55,285 nt of DNA, taken from positions 1 through 55,285 of the forward strand of contig NZ_MAUD01000112.1 in the NCBI RefSeq assembly GCF_001700515.1, given 5' to 3'. The position numbers and the translations under genes were made by a program. Below the pieces are notes generated by a model that did no database searches, was not told the DNA's origin, and worked only from the letters and a program-made list of their open reading frames with translations. Of the stretch, positions 1 to 8,791 are shown one piece after another. Numbering within the stretch: the first letter of the stretch is position 1; each line of letters starts with the position of its first letter. This stretch comes from Streptomyces lushanensis. Lineage in GTDB: Bacteria; Actinomycetota; Actinomycetes; Streptomycetales; Streptomycetaceae.

Positions 1-854
1 GTGAGCGCCAGATCGGCGGCGTCGCACTCGCGCGTGCCGTCGTGCGGCAGCCGGTAGGCGGCCATCAGCGCGCGCGCCGGGACCTCCTCGTGGACCTCCT
101 CGCGCAGCTCCTCGCCGATGATGTCGGGCAGGCCGCCGTCGCGCGGCGGCTGCTTGCCGTCGTGGGAGGGGATGGAGCCGAAGTACTTCTCGACCCAGGC
201 GAGCGTCTGCTCCGGGTCGATGTCACCGACGACCGAGAGCACCGCGTTGTTCGGGGCGTAGTTCGTACGGAAGAACGCGCGAGCGTCCTCCAGCGTCGCC
301 GCGTCCAGGTCGGCCATCGAGCCGATGGGCGTGTGGTGGTACGGATGGCCCTCGGGGTAGGCGAGCGCGGTCAGCCGCTCGAAGGCGGTCCCGTACGGCA
401 CATTGTCGTACCGCTGGCGGCGCTCGTTCTTGACGACGTCCCGCTGGTTCTCCATGGACTCCTCGTCGAGCGCGGCGAGCAGCGAGCCCATCCGGTCGGC
501 TTCCAGCCAGAGCGCCAGCTCCAGCTGGTGGGTGGGCATGGTCTCGAAATAGTTCGTCCGCTCGAAGCTGGTGGTGCCGTTGAGCGAACCGCCGGCGCCC
601 TGCACCAGCTCGAAGTGACCGTTCCCCGTCACCTGGGCCGACCCCTGGAACATCAGATGCTCGAAGAGGTGGGCGAGTCCCGTACGGCCCTTGACTTCAT
701 GGCGTGAGCCGACGTCGTACCAGAGACAGACCGCGGCGACCGGGGTCAGGTGGTCCTCGGAGAGCACCACGCGCAGGCCGTTGGCCAGGCGGTGCTCAGT
801 CGCTGTCAGGCCGCCGGAACCGGCCTGCGCTGTGGCCGTGTGACCCATGGGCAT
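1..854 (-). CDS. M16 family zinc metallopeptidase, N-terminal part (cut by window start)
   Basis: The visible 284 residues read as the N-terminal domain of an insulinase-like (M16) peptidase. The inverted zinc motif HLFEH lies at residues 62-66 (His62, Glu65, His66), preceded by the family-typical stretch around WYDVGSRHE. A downstream segment containing KNERRQRYDN carries the expected third ligand region. The ATG at 854 is chosen because an AAGGGA ribosome-binding site sits five bases before it; an ATG two codons later is also possible. The gene is divergent from parC. Streptomyces often have two M16 genes side by side, and the second would lie beyond the window edge, but that cannot be seen. 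The substrate is unknown; M16 enzymes usually degrade or process peptides. Confidence 0.88.
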   Translation of the reverse strand, partial: MPMGHTATAQAGSGGLTATEHRLANGLRVVLSEDHLTPVAAVCLWYDVGSRHEVKGRTGLAHLFEHLMFQGSAQVTGNGHFELVQGAGGSLNGTTSFERTNYFETMPTHQLELALWLEADRMGSLLAALDEESMENQRDVVKNERRQRYDNVPYGTAFERLTALAYPEGHPYHHTPIGSMADLDAATLEDARAFFRTNYAPNNAVLSVVGDIDPEQTLAWVEKYFGSIPSHDGKQPPRDGGLPDIIGEELREEVHEEVPARALMAAYRLPHDGTRECDAADLAL

Positions 855-1160
855 GTACGTCCCTTCGATCGCGATATGGAGAAGTCCTGCCACTGTATGC
901 AAGCGTGCCGACACCTGGCGAAGTTCCTGTGCGTAACCCCCTTGTCACCCGCTTCGGCGGACGGCTCGCCGGGCGCTTCACCGCACGTCGATCCAGGCTC
1001 TCCCCGAGGTCCCGGCGGGCCCGGTGAGGCCCTCCGCGCGGGCCGTCGCCCCGGTCCCAACGACGGGTCGAGGTCGGCGTTGTCGGCGGCTCGGTCCACA
1101 ATGGTCGGCGTCAGCTAGAGAAGTTGCCCGTACAGGACCTGTGAAGGAGCCGCAGCAGCG
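855..1160. promoter_or_regulatory. Divergent intergenic region between the M16 peptidase and parC
   Basis: About 306 bases without a convincing gene. It must hold the promoters for both divergent genes. I see no clear -35/-10 pair, strong palindrome or RNA element. Short reading frames here lack ribosome-binding sites and overlap each other on both strands, so they are not called. Confidence 0.5.
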
Positions 1161-3611
1161 ATGGCCCGCCGCAGCACGAAGACCCCGCCGCCGGAGGACT
1201 TCGAGGAGAAGATCCTCGACATCGACGTGGTCGATGAAATGCAGGGCTCCTTCCTCGAGTACGCGTATTCGGTGATCTACTCCCGGGCCCTGCCGGACGC
1301 CCGGGACGGCCTGAAGCCGGTGCACCGCCGCATCGTCTACCAGATGAACGAGATGGGCCTGCGTCCCGACCGCGGGTATGTGAAGTGCGCGCGTGTCGTC
1401 GGCGAGGTGATGGGCAAGCTCCACCCGCACGGCGACGCGTCGATCTACGACGCCCTGGTCCGGATGGCTCAGCCGTTCTCGATGCGGCTGCCCCTGGTCG
1501 ACGGCCACGGCAACTTCGGCTCGCTCGGCAATGACGACCCGCCGGCCGCGATGCGCTACACCGAGTGCCGGATGGCCGACGCCACGTCACTGATGACGGA
1601 GTCGATCGACGAGGACACCGTCGATTTCGAGCCGAATTACGACGGCCAGGAGCGAGAACCGGTCACACTTCCGGCCGCGTATCCCAACCTCCTCGTCAAC
1701 GGCGCCTCGGGCATCGCGGTCGGTATGGCGACGAACATGCCGCCGCACAATCTGGGCGAGGTCGTGGCGGCGGCGCGCCATCTGATCAAGCACCCGGGCT
1801 CGGACCTGGAGACGCTGATGCGTTTCGTGCCGGGTCCCGATCTGCCGACCGGCGGCCGGATCGTCGGGCTGACGGGCATCAAGGACGCGTACGAGAGCGG
1901 GCGCGGCACCTTCAAGATCCGGGCCACCGCGACGGTGGAGGACGTCACCGCGCGCCGCAAGGGCCTGGTCATCACGGAACTGCCCTTCGCGGTCGGTCCC
2001 GAGAAGGTGATCGCGAAGATCAAGGACCTGGTCTCCGCCAAGAAGCTCCTGGGCATCGCGGATGTCAAGGACCTCACGGACCGCTCGCACGGACTGCGGC
2101 TGGTCATCGAGATCAAGAACGGCTTCGTGCCCGAGGCCGTGCTGGAGCAGCTCTACAAGCTGACGCCGATGGAGGAGTCCTTCGGCATCAACAATGTGGC
2201 ACTGGTGGACGGCCAGCCGCTGACGCTGGGGCTGAAGGAACTGCTGGAGGTCTATCTGGACCACCGGTTCAACGTGGTGCGCCGCAGGAGCGAGTTCCGG
2301 CGGACCAAGCGGCGCGACCGGCTGCATCTGGTCGAGGGCCTGCTCGTCGCGCTCATCGACATCGACGAGGTCATCCGGCTGATCCGGTCCAGCGACAATT
2401 CGGCGCAGGCCAAGGAGCGGCTGATCGAGCACTTCTCGCTGAGCGACGTCCAGACGCAGTACATCCTGGACACGCCGCTGCGCCGGCTCACCCGCTTCGA
2501 CCGGATCGAGCTGGAGAGCGAGCGGGACCGGCTCAACGGCGAGATCGACGAGCTGACCGGGATCCTGGATTCGGACACCGAGCTGCGCAAGCTGGTCTCG
2601 TCCGAACTGGCCGCGGTGGCGAAGAAGTTCGGCACTCCCCGGCGCACGGTGCTGCTGGAGTCGGCCGGTTCGTCGGTGGCCGCGGTGCCGCTGGAGGTGG
2701 CGGACGACCCGTGCCGGGTGCTCCTCTCCTCGACCGGTCTGCTGGCCCGTACGGCCAACGGCGAGCCGCTGGAGGGCGGCGACGGCAGGCGCGTCAAGCA
2801 CGATGTGATCATCTCGGCCGTGCCCGCGACGGCGCGCGGCGACATCGGCGCGGTGACCTCGGCCGGACGGCTGCTGCGGATCGCGGTGATCGATCTGCCG
2901 CAGCTCCCGGACACCGCCTCGGCGCCGAATCTCTCGGGCGGGGCCCCGGTCTCGGAGTTCCTCGCGCTGGAGGGCGACGAGGAACTGGTCTGTCTGACCA
3001 CGCTCGACGAGTCGTCACCGGGCCTCGCGCTGGGCACGCTCCAGGGCGTGGTCAAGCGGGTGGTCCCCGACTATCCCGCCAACAAGGACGAGTTGGAGGT
3101 CATCGGCCTCAAGGAGGGCGACCGTGTCGTCGGCGGCGCGGAGCTGCGCACGGGCGAGGAGGACCTGGTCTTCATCACCTCCGACGCCCAACTGCTGCGT
3201 TACCAGGCCTCGCAGGTCCGGCCGCAGGGGCGGCCCGCGGGCGGTATGGCCGGTGTCAAGCTGTCCGATGACGCCACGGTGATCTCGTTCACGGCGGTGG
3301 ATCCGGCGGCGGACGCCGTGGTCTTCACGGTCACCGGCTCGCACGGCACGCTCGACGACTCGGTGCGTACGGCCAAGCTCACACCGTTCGACCAGTATCC
3401 GCGCAAGGGCAGGGCGACGGGCGGTGTGCGCTGCCACCGGTTCCTCAAGGGCGAGGACATGCTGGCGCTGGCCTGGGCGGGAGCGAGCCCGGCGCGCGCG
3501 GCGCAGAAGAACGGCGCGCCGGTGGAACTGCCGGATCCCGATCCGCGCCGGGACGGTTCGGGCACGCCGTTCGCCCTGGAGGTGGACGCGCTGGCCGGGC
3601 CCGCGCACTGA
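1161..3611 (+). CDS. parC: DNA topoisomerase IV subunit A (ParC, GyrA-like)
   Basis: 816 residues. This is the DNA-cleaving subunit of the second type IIA topoisomerase, which decatenates chromosomes together with ParE (encoded about 18 kb away in this window). The catalytic tyrosine is Tyr133 in AAMRYTECR. The quinolone-determining loop [10 protein letters not shown] spans residues 88-97. The position equivalent to E. coli GyrA Ser83 is Ala93, as in mycobacterial GyrA. The C-terminal half (about residues 500-800) looks like the beta-pinwheel domain, and no canonical GyrA box QRGGKG is seen, which favours ParC over GyrA. The ATG at 1161 follows a GGAG-containing stretch. The gene appears monocistronic and ends 23 bases from the convergent CobW-like gene. 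Confidence 0.93.
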   Translation: MARRSTKTPPPEDFEEKILDIDVVDEMQGSFLEYAYSVIYSRALPDARDGLKPVHRRIVYQMNEMGLRPDRGYVKCARVVGEVMGKLHPHGDASIYDALVRMAQPFSMRLPLVDGHGNFGSLGNDDPPAAMRYTECRMADATSLMTESIDEDTVDFEPNYDGQEREPVTLPAAYPNLLVNGASGIAVGMATNMPPHNLGEVVAAARHLIKHPGSDLETLMRFVPGPDLPTGGRIVGLTGIKDAYESGRGTFKIRATATVEDVTARRKGLVITELPFAVGPEKVIAKIKDLVSAKKLLGIADVKDLTDRSHGLRLVIEIKNGFVPEAVLEQLYKLTPMEESFGINNVALVDGQPLTLGLKELLEVYLDHRFNVVRRRSEFRRTKRRDRLHLVEGLLVALIDIDEVIRLIRSSDNSAQAKERLIEHFSLSDVQTQYILDTPLRRLTRFDRIELESERDRLNGEIDELTGILDSDTELRKLVSSELAAVAKKFGTPRRTVLLESAGSSVAAVPLEVADDPCRVLLSSTGLLARTANGEPLEGGDGRRVKHDVIISAVPATARGDIGAVTSAGRLLRIAVIDLPQLPDTASAPNLSGGAPVSEFLALEGDEELVCLTTLDESSPGLALGTLQGVVKRVVPDYPANKDELEVIGLKEGDRVVGGAELRTGEEDLVFITSDAQLLRYQASQVRPQGRPAGGMAGVKLSDDATVISFTAVDPAADAVVFTVTGSHGTLDDSVRTAKLTPFDQYPRKGRATGGVRCHRFLKGEDMLALAWAGASPARAAQKNGAPVELPDPDPRRDGSGTPFALEVDALAGPAH

Positions 3612-3634
3612 CGGATACGGGCCCGGACACGCTC

Positions 3635-4768
3635 CTACGGCGTGTCCGCGGTGGTGGCCGGGCCCTCGGGCTCGGCCCCGGGCTCAACTCCGGGCCCGGA
3701 CACGTCGGGTACGTAGCGCAGGACGCCCCACATCGCCCGGTCGTCGACGCGAGCGTCCTTCGGCCCGGTCTCCTCGCACACCGCCAGCTCCTTGAGCAGC
3801 GCGTCGCCGTCGATGCCGGAGCCGATCAGCACGAGCCGCGTACCACGCTCCTCGCCACGTGCCCAGGGCTCCGGACGGAAACGCAGGAACCGGCCGACCG
3901 CGTGCAGGGTGTAGCGATTGGCCGGATCGAACGGCCCGAAGTCCACAAAACCCTTGATCCGGTAGAGCCCTTCGGGCCGGGAGTCGAGGAACTCCATGAG
4001 CCGGCGCGGGTTCGTCGCAGCCCGCGCGGTGTACGAGACGCTCTCGTACCGCGCGTGCAGATGGCCGTCGTGCCCCTCGTGGCCGCCGTGCCCGTCGCCG
4101 TCTTCGTGGAGCTCGTGGGTGTACAGATCCTCGAAGGAGAGCTGCCGGACCTTCTCCTCCTCCGCCGGCACGACAGCCGGATCGAACAGCAGCTCGGGAT
4201 CGATCCGTCCGTACGAGGCCGGGATCACCGGTGTCCCGGGCGCCGGCCCGCCGATGGCAGCGAGGACGCGCAGCCGCTCCTCCTCCCCCACCCGGTCGGT
4301 CTTGTTCAGGACCACGAGATCGGCGATCGCGAGATGCCGGTCGATCTCGGGGTGGCGTGCCCGCGTCGCGTCGAACTCGGCCGCGTCGACGACCTGGACC
4401 AGTCCTCCGTACACCGTGCCCGGATGGTCCCCGGCGAGGAGCGTCCGGACGAGTTCCTGCGGCTCGGCCAGTCCGCTCGCCTCGATGACGATGATGTCGA
4501 TCCGGGCGGCGGGCCGGCTGAGCCGCTCCAGATAGCTGTCGAGTTCACTCGCGTCGACGGCGCAGCACAGGCAGCCGTTGCCGAGCGAGACCGTGGATCC
4601 GACCTGTCCGGCGACCGTCAGGGCGTCGATCTCGATGGCGCCGAAGTCATTGACGACCACGGCGATCCTGCGGCCCGCGCGACGGCGCAGAAGATGGTTG
4701 AGCAAGGTCGTCTTGCCGGATCCCAGAAAGCCGGTGAGAACGACCACCGGGATCTGCTGCCTGCTCAC
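3635..4768 (-). CDS. CobW/P47K-family GTPase, putative metallochaperone
   Basis: 377 residues. G3E-family GTPase of the CobW/ZNG1 type. The Walker A motif GFLGSGKT lies at residues 13-20, the metal-binding CLCC motif at 66-69, and the base-recognition NKTD at 155-158. A histidine-rich segment at about 218-238 (seven His interspersed with Gly/Asp) suggests zinc or cobalt storage or sensing. A CobW C-terminal domain follows. Family members insert metal into client proteins, and some act during zinc starvation. I saw no Zur-type palindrome upstream, so zinc control is not supported from sequence. The gene is convergent with parC and sits downstream of the alpha-glucosidase, from which it is separated by strong hairpins, so it probably has its own promoter. 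Confidence 0.88.
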   Translation of the reverse strand: MSRQQIPVVVLTGFLGSGKTTLLNHLLRRRAGRRIAVVVNDFGAIEIDALTVAGQVGSTVSLGNGCLCCAVDASELDSYLERLSRPAARIDIIVIEASGLAEPQELVRTLLAGDHPGTVYGGLVQVVDAAEFDATRARHPEIDRHLAIADLVVLNKTDRVGEEERLRVLAAIGGPAPGTPVIPASYGRIDPELLFDPAVVPAEEEKVRQLSFEDLYTHELHEDGDGHGGHEGHDGHLHARYESVSYTARAATNPRRLMEFLDSRPEGLYRIKGFVDFGPFDPANRYTLHAVGRFLRFRPEPWARGEERGTRLVLIGSGIDGDALLKELAVCEETGPKDARVDDRAMWGVLRYVPDVSGPGVEPGAEPEGPATTADTP

Positions 4769-5030
4769 GAATGCGCCTCCGTGCCGCGTCGAGGTCGAGT
4801 CGAGCGGATGTCCTGGAGTCCTCCGCCCGCTCCAGGATATGGGCGCACCGGCCGGCCTCCCGGCCGCGGTGACGTCGGCGTGATCCGTACGACGGCCCCC
4901 GCCCGCCCGGGGACCTGTCCGGAGCGGGGAGGCTCTGAGCGGACGGGTCCCGGGCGGGCGGGAGACCGGGCGGGAAGGGCCGGCGGCCGGACGAGCGGTC
5001 CGCCGAACCCCATGGGGTACCGGTCGAAAC

Positions 5031-5149
5031 GACCCCGGCCGGCCGGTACGGGCCCGGCCGGGGTCAGGCGGTACGACCCCGGCCGGCCGCAGGTCCCGAC
5101 TGCGGCCGGCCGGGTGCGAGCCCCCGCCCGGCGCTCGCGCCGGGCGGGG
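5031..5149 (-). terminator. Three tandem GC-rich hairpins ending the sugar-import operon
   Basis: Three perfect inverted repeats lie between the alpha-glucosidase stop and the CobW-like start. Stem 1 pairs 5122-5134 with 5137-5149 (13 bp as written; the innermost pairs must open to form a loop). Stem 2 pairs 5078-5092 with 5100-5114 (15 bp, 7-base loop). Stem 3 pairs 5031-5042 with 5054-5065 (12 bp, 11-base loop). There is no U-tract, which is usual for Streptomyces. The minus-strand operon would meet them in the order 1, 2, 3. Stems 2 and 3 share the repeat GACCCCGGCCGGCC. The remaining 4769-5030 is GC-rich, holds no gene I can support, and must contain the CobW promoter. Confidence 0.75.
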
Positions 5150-5186
5150 CGGGCACGCGCGCGCGCCGGACGGGGCCGGCCGCCGG

Positions 5187-6803
5187 TCAGCCTTGCAGCC
5201 AGGCGGCCGTGTCCCGGGGCAGGCGGCCGTCGTCGGTCGACGGGCCGCTGAGCAGCAGGACGCCGGTGTGGGACGGGAGTTCGGCGGGCTCCTCGCCGAG
5301 GTTGACCACGCAGATCAGCCCGTCCGTACGGCTGAAGGCCAGCACCCCGGGGCCGGCCTCCAGCCAGCTCATGGGACCGTCCCCGAAGCCCGGTACGGTA
5401 CGGCGCAGCCGCAGGGCCTCGCGGTACAGCGTGAGCATCGAGCCGGGATCGCCCGACTGGAGATCGGCCGCGTACGAGGCCCACGATTCCGGCTGCGGAA
5501 GCCACGGTTCCGCCTCCGAGCCGAAGCCCGCGTACGGCGCGTCGGCCGTCCACGGCAGCGGCACCCGGCAGCCGTCGCGGCCCGGATCCGTACCGCCGGA
5601 GCGGAAGTGCATCGGGTCCTGGATCCGGTCGAGCGGTATCTCCACCTCGGGCAGTCCCAGCTCCTCGCCCTGGTAGAGATAGACGGCGCCCGGCAGCGCC
5701 AGGGAGAGCAGCGCCGCGGCGCGGGCCCGCCGCGTGCCCAGCTCCGTGTCGGTCGGGGTCCCGAACGCCTTGGCCGCGAAGTCGAAGCCGCTGGCCTCGC
5801 GTCCGTACCGGGTGACGGTTCGGGTCACGTCGTGGTTGCAGAGCACCCAGGTGGCGGGAGCCCCGACCGGCGCGTGCTCGGCGACCGTCGTGTCGATCGC
5901 GGAGCGCAGCAGGTCCGGGTCCCAGGGGCAGGCCAGGAAGGTGAAGTTGAACGCGGTGTGCAGTTCGTCCGGGCGCAGGTACCGTACGAAGCGCTCGGTG
6001 TCGGGCAGCCACACCTCGCCGACGAAGATCGCGTCGTACTCGTCGGCGATGGCGCGCCAGGACCGGTAGATGTCGTGCAGCTCGTCCCGGTCGACGAAGG
6101 GGTGCGGATCACGGCCGACGGTGAAGTCCGGCAGGGCCGGGTCCTTGGCGAGCAGCGCCGCCGAGTCGATCCGTACGCCCGCGACCCCGCGTTCGAACCA
6201 GAAGCGCAGGACGTCCTCGTGCTCCTGACGTACCGCGGGATGGGCCCAGTTGAGGTCGGGCTGCTCGGTCGCGAAGAGATGCAGATACCACTCACCGTCG
6301 GCGAGCCGTGTCCAGGGCGTGCCGCCGAACTCGGAGATCCAGTCGTTGGGCGGGATCTCACCGTTCTCGCCGCGCCCTGTCCTGAAGTGGAACAGATCGC
6401 GCTCGGGGCTGCCGGGACCCGCCGCCACCGCCGCCTTGAACCAGGCGTGCTGGTCGGAGACATGATTGGGCACGACATCGATGATCGTACGGATACCGCG
6501 CTCACGCGCCTCGGCGATGAGCTTCTCGGCCTCCGCGAGGGTGCCGAACGCCGGGTCGATGGTGCGGTAGTCCGCGACGTCGTAGCCGCCGTCGGCGAGC
6601 GGGGAGAGATACCACGGTGTGAACCAGAGGGCGTCCACGCCCAGTTCCACGAGATACGGCAGCCTGGCCCGTACACCCGCGAGATCACCGGTGCCGTCAC
6701 CGTCACCGTCGGCGAAGCTGCGTACGTAGACCTGGTAGATGGCGGCATCCCGCCACCAGTTCTTGTCGGCGGGCTCCAGAGGGGCAGGGGAGGGCTGTCT
6801 CAC
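5187..6803 (-). CDS. GH13 alpha-glucosidase, cytoplasmic
   Basis: 538 residues with no signal peptide, so it acts inside the cell. It has the (beta/alpha)8 GH13 architecture starting at WWRDAAIYQVYVRSF. The catalytic residues are Asp213 in GVRIDSA (nucleophile), Glu263 in VGEVW (acid/base) and Asp325 in NHDVTR (transition-state stabiliser). A DGDGDGTGDL loop at 32-41 resembles the metal-binding loop of oligo-1,6-glucosidases and related alpha-glucosidases. It is the last gene of a four-gene import operon, 52 bases after the second permease, so it most likely hydrolyses the imported alpha-linked oligosaccharide to glucose. Linkage preference (alpha-1,4 or alpha-1,3/1,6) cannot be read from sequence. 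It corresponds in position to AglA of Streptomyces mal operons. Confidence 0.88.
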   Translation of the reverse strand: MRQPSPAPLEPADKNWWRDAAIYQVYVRSFADGDGDGTGDLAGVRARLPYLVELGVDALWFTPWYLSPLADGGYDVADYRTIDPAFGTLAEAEKLIAEARERGIRTIIDVVPNHVSDQHAWFKAAVAAGPGSPERDLFHFRTGRGENGEIPPNDWISEFGGTPWTRLADGEWYLHLFATEQPDLNWAHPAVRQEHEDVLRFWFERGVAGVRIDSAALLAKDPALPDFTVGRDPHPFVDRDELHDIYRSWRAIADEYDAIFVGEVWLPDTERFVRYLRPDELHTAFNFTFLACPWDPDLLRSAIDTTVAEHAPVGAPATWVLCNHDVTRTVTRYGREASGFDFAAKAFGTPTDTELGTRRARAAALLSLALPGAVYLYQGEELGLPEVEIPLDRIQDPMHFRSGGTDPGRDGCRVPLPWTADAPYAGFGSEAEPWLPQPESWASYAADLQSGDPGSMLTLYREALRLRRTVPGFGDGPMSWLEAGPGVLAFSRTDGLICVVNLGEEPAELPSHTGVLLLSGPSTDDGRLPRDTAAWLQG

Positions 6804-6855
6804 AGTGCGAAGCCTTCTGCGTTGAGGTGAGGGGGGTGGGCCGGCGCGGGGCTGG

Positions 6856-7806
6856 TCAGCCCTTGGTGCTGCCGGCGCTGATGCCGGCGATGATGTGCCG
6901 CTGGAACACCAGGAACATCAGGACCATCGGAATACTGGCGATCACCATGGCGGCGATCAGCACCGAGAGCGGGATGTTCTGGGAGAGCTGGACGAGCGCC
7001 ACACTGATGGGCTGCTTGTCGGTGTCCGAGAAGACCATCAGCGGCCAGAGGAAGTCCTGCCAGACGGCCACCAGCGCGAAGATGGAGACCACGCCGAGCA
7101 CCGGTCTGGACATGGGCAGCAGGATCGACCAGAGCGTACGGAGCTTTCCGGCGCCGTCGATCTCCGCGGCCTCCAGCACATCGCGCGGGATCTGGTCGAA
7201 GAACCGCTTGAGGAGGTAGAGGTTGAAGGCGTTGGCGACCGCCGGAAGCCAGATGCCGAGCGGATCGTTGAGCAGACTGACGTGGATCAGCGGCAGATCG
7301 GCGATGGTCAGGTACTTGGGCACGAGCAGTGCCTGGGCCGGGACCATCAGGGTGGCCAGGATGCCGCCCAGAATGATCTTGCCGAACGCCGGCCGCAGTT
7401 TGGACAGGGCGTAGGCCGCCGCCGTGCAGAAGACGAGCTGGAGGATCCAGGCACCGGCGGCCTGCACCACCGTGTTCCACAGATGCGTCGGGAGCTGCAT
7501 CAGATCCCAGGCGTCGGTGTACGCGGTGAGGGAAAAGGACTTCGGCACCAGTGTCGGCGGTGTCTGGACCAGTTCGTCCGGGGACTTCATGGCGCCGGAG
7601 GCCATCCAGTACACGGGGAACAGGAAGGCCAGCACGAAGGCGAGGACGACCCCGCTGAAGACGATCCAGTACAGCGCCCTGCCGCGGGTGCTCGCGAGCG
7701 CGAGCGGCGAGACGAGGGTCCGTACGGACGAGCTGTCCGTCTTGCGCCGGGTGGCCCCTTCGGGCTCGGGGGGTGCCTGCCGGGGAGGCGGCGCGATCTG
7801 GGTCAT
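6856..7806 (-). CDS. Sugar ABC transporter permease, MalG type
   Basis: 316 residues. Inner-membrane permease of the CUT1 carbohydrate-importer family with about six membrane segments after a hydrophilic, Pro/Arg-rich N-terminus. The EAA loop that contacts the ATPase is visible as EAAEIDGAGKLRTLWSILLP. It pairs with the MalF-like permease encoded 15 bases upstream. No ATPase gene is present in the operon. This is normal in Streptomyces, where a shared MsiK ATPase energises many CUT1 importers. The start ATG lies close to the preceding stop, consistent with coupled translation. Confidence 0.9.
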   Translation of the reverse strand: MTQIAPPPRQAPPEPEGATRRKTDSSSVRTLVSPLALASTRGRALYWIVFSGVVLAFVLAFLFPVYWMASGAMKSPDELVQTPPTLVPKSFSLTAYTDAWDLMQLPTHLWNTVVQAAGAWILQLVFCTAAAYALSKLRPAFGKIILGGILATLMVPAQALLVPKYLTIADLPLIHVSLLNDPLGIWLPAVANAFNLYLLKRFFDQIPRDVLEAAEIDGAGKLRTLWSILLPMSRPVLGVVSIFALVAVWQDFLWPLMVFSDTDKQPISVALVQLSQNIPLSVLIAAMVIASIPMVLMFLVFQRHIIAGISAGSTKG

Positions 7807-7821
7807 GGCGCTGCGCTCCTC

Positions 7822-8778
7822 TCAGTCGTCGGTGCGGGTGAGCCGCAGATAGAGGGCGGAGAAGAGACTGAGCACGATGAGCAGCATCACGCTCAGGGCG
7901 CAGGCCCCGCCGAAGTCGTTGTAGAGGAACGCGTACTTGTAGATGAGATAGAGGACGGTGACGGTGGAGTTCTCGGGACCGCCACCGGTGATCACGAAGG
8001 GCTCGGTGAACACCTGCATCGTGGCGATGATCTGAAGAAGCATCAGCATCAGGATGATGAAGCGCGTCTGCGGGATGGTCACATGACGTACGCGCTGCCA
8101 GATGCCGGCGCCGTCCAGCTCCGCCGCCTCGTACAGCTCACCGGGGATCCCCTGGAGCGCGGCGAGATAGATGAGGACCGTGCCGCCCATGTTCGCCCAG
8201 GTGGCGACGATGACCAGGGACAGCAGCGCGGTGTCCGCGCCGTTGGTCCAGTTCGAGGTCGGCAGATGGAGGAAGCGCAGCCCCTCGTTGGCGAGGCCGG
8301 CGCCCGGATCGTAGAACCACTTCCACAGCAGGGCGCTGACCACGGGCGGGATCATCACCGGGAGATAGACGACCACGCGGAAGAAGGACTTCGCGTGGCG
8401 CAGCTCGTTGAGGACGAGCGCCATCACGAACGGCACCGCGAAACCGATGAGCAGGGCGATCAGGGTGAAGGTGAGGGTGTTGCGCCAGGCCGCCCCGAAC
8501 TCCGGGTCCTGGAAGACCTGAGTGAAGTTGTCGGTCCCGACCCACTCGGGGGCGGATCCGGGGGTGTACTTCTGGAAGGCGATGATCACCGCGCGGATCG
8601 CCGGGTACCAGGAGAACAGCGCGAAGCAGAGCAGGCCGCCGATCAGGAAGCCGTAGGCGCGGACCTGGTGGGAGAGCCGGCGCGCGAGCGGGCTCGCGGA
8701 CCGGCGGCCCGCCGGGCGCGGCCCCGGGGTGGCGGGCGGCGCGGCGGCGGACCGGTGGGGGGCCTGGACAGTCTTCAT
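7822..8778 (-). CDS. Sugar ABC transporter permease, MalF type
   Basis: 318 residues. CUT1-family permease with about six membrane helices and the EAA motif YEAAELDGAGIWQRVRHVTIP. The N-terminal 35 residues are a Pro/Ala/Arg-rich cytoplasmic extension. It is encoded between the binding protein (13-base gap) and the second permease (15-base gap), so the three genes form one transcript. It would form the membrane channel together with the MalG-like protein and receive substrate from the lipoprotein encoded just upstream. Confidence 0.9.
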   Translation of the reverse strand: MKTVQAPHRSAAAPPATPGPRPAGRRSASPLARRLSHQVRAYGFLIGGLLCFALFSWYPAIRAVIIAFQKYTPGSAPEWVGTDNFTQVFQDPEFGAAWRNTLTFTLIALLIGFAVPFVMALVLNELRHAKSFFRVVVYLPVMIPPVVSALLWKWFYDPGAGLANEGLRFLHLPTSNWTNGADTALLSLVIVATWANMGGTVLIYLAALQGIPGELYEAAELDGAGIWQRVRHVTIPQTRFIILMLMLLQIIATMQVFTEPFVITGGGPENSTVTVLYLIYKYAFLYNDFGGACALSVMLLIVLSLFSALYLRLTRTDD

Positions 8779-8791
8779 CGGTGCGTCAGCC

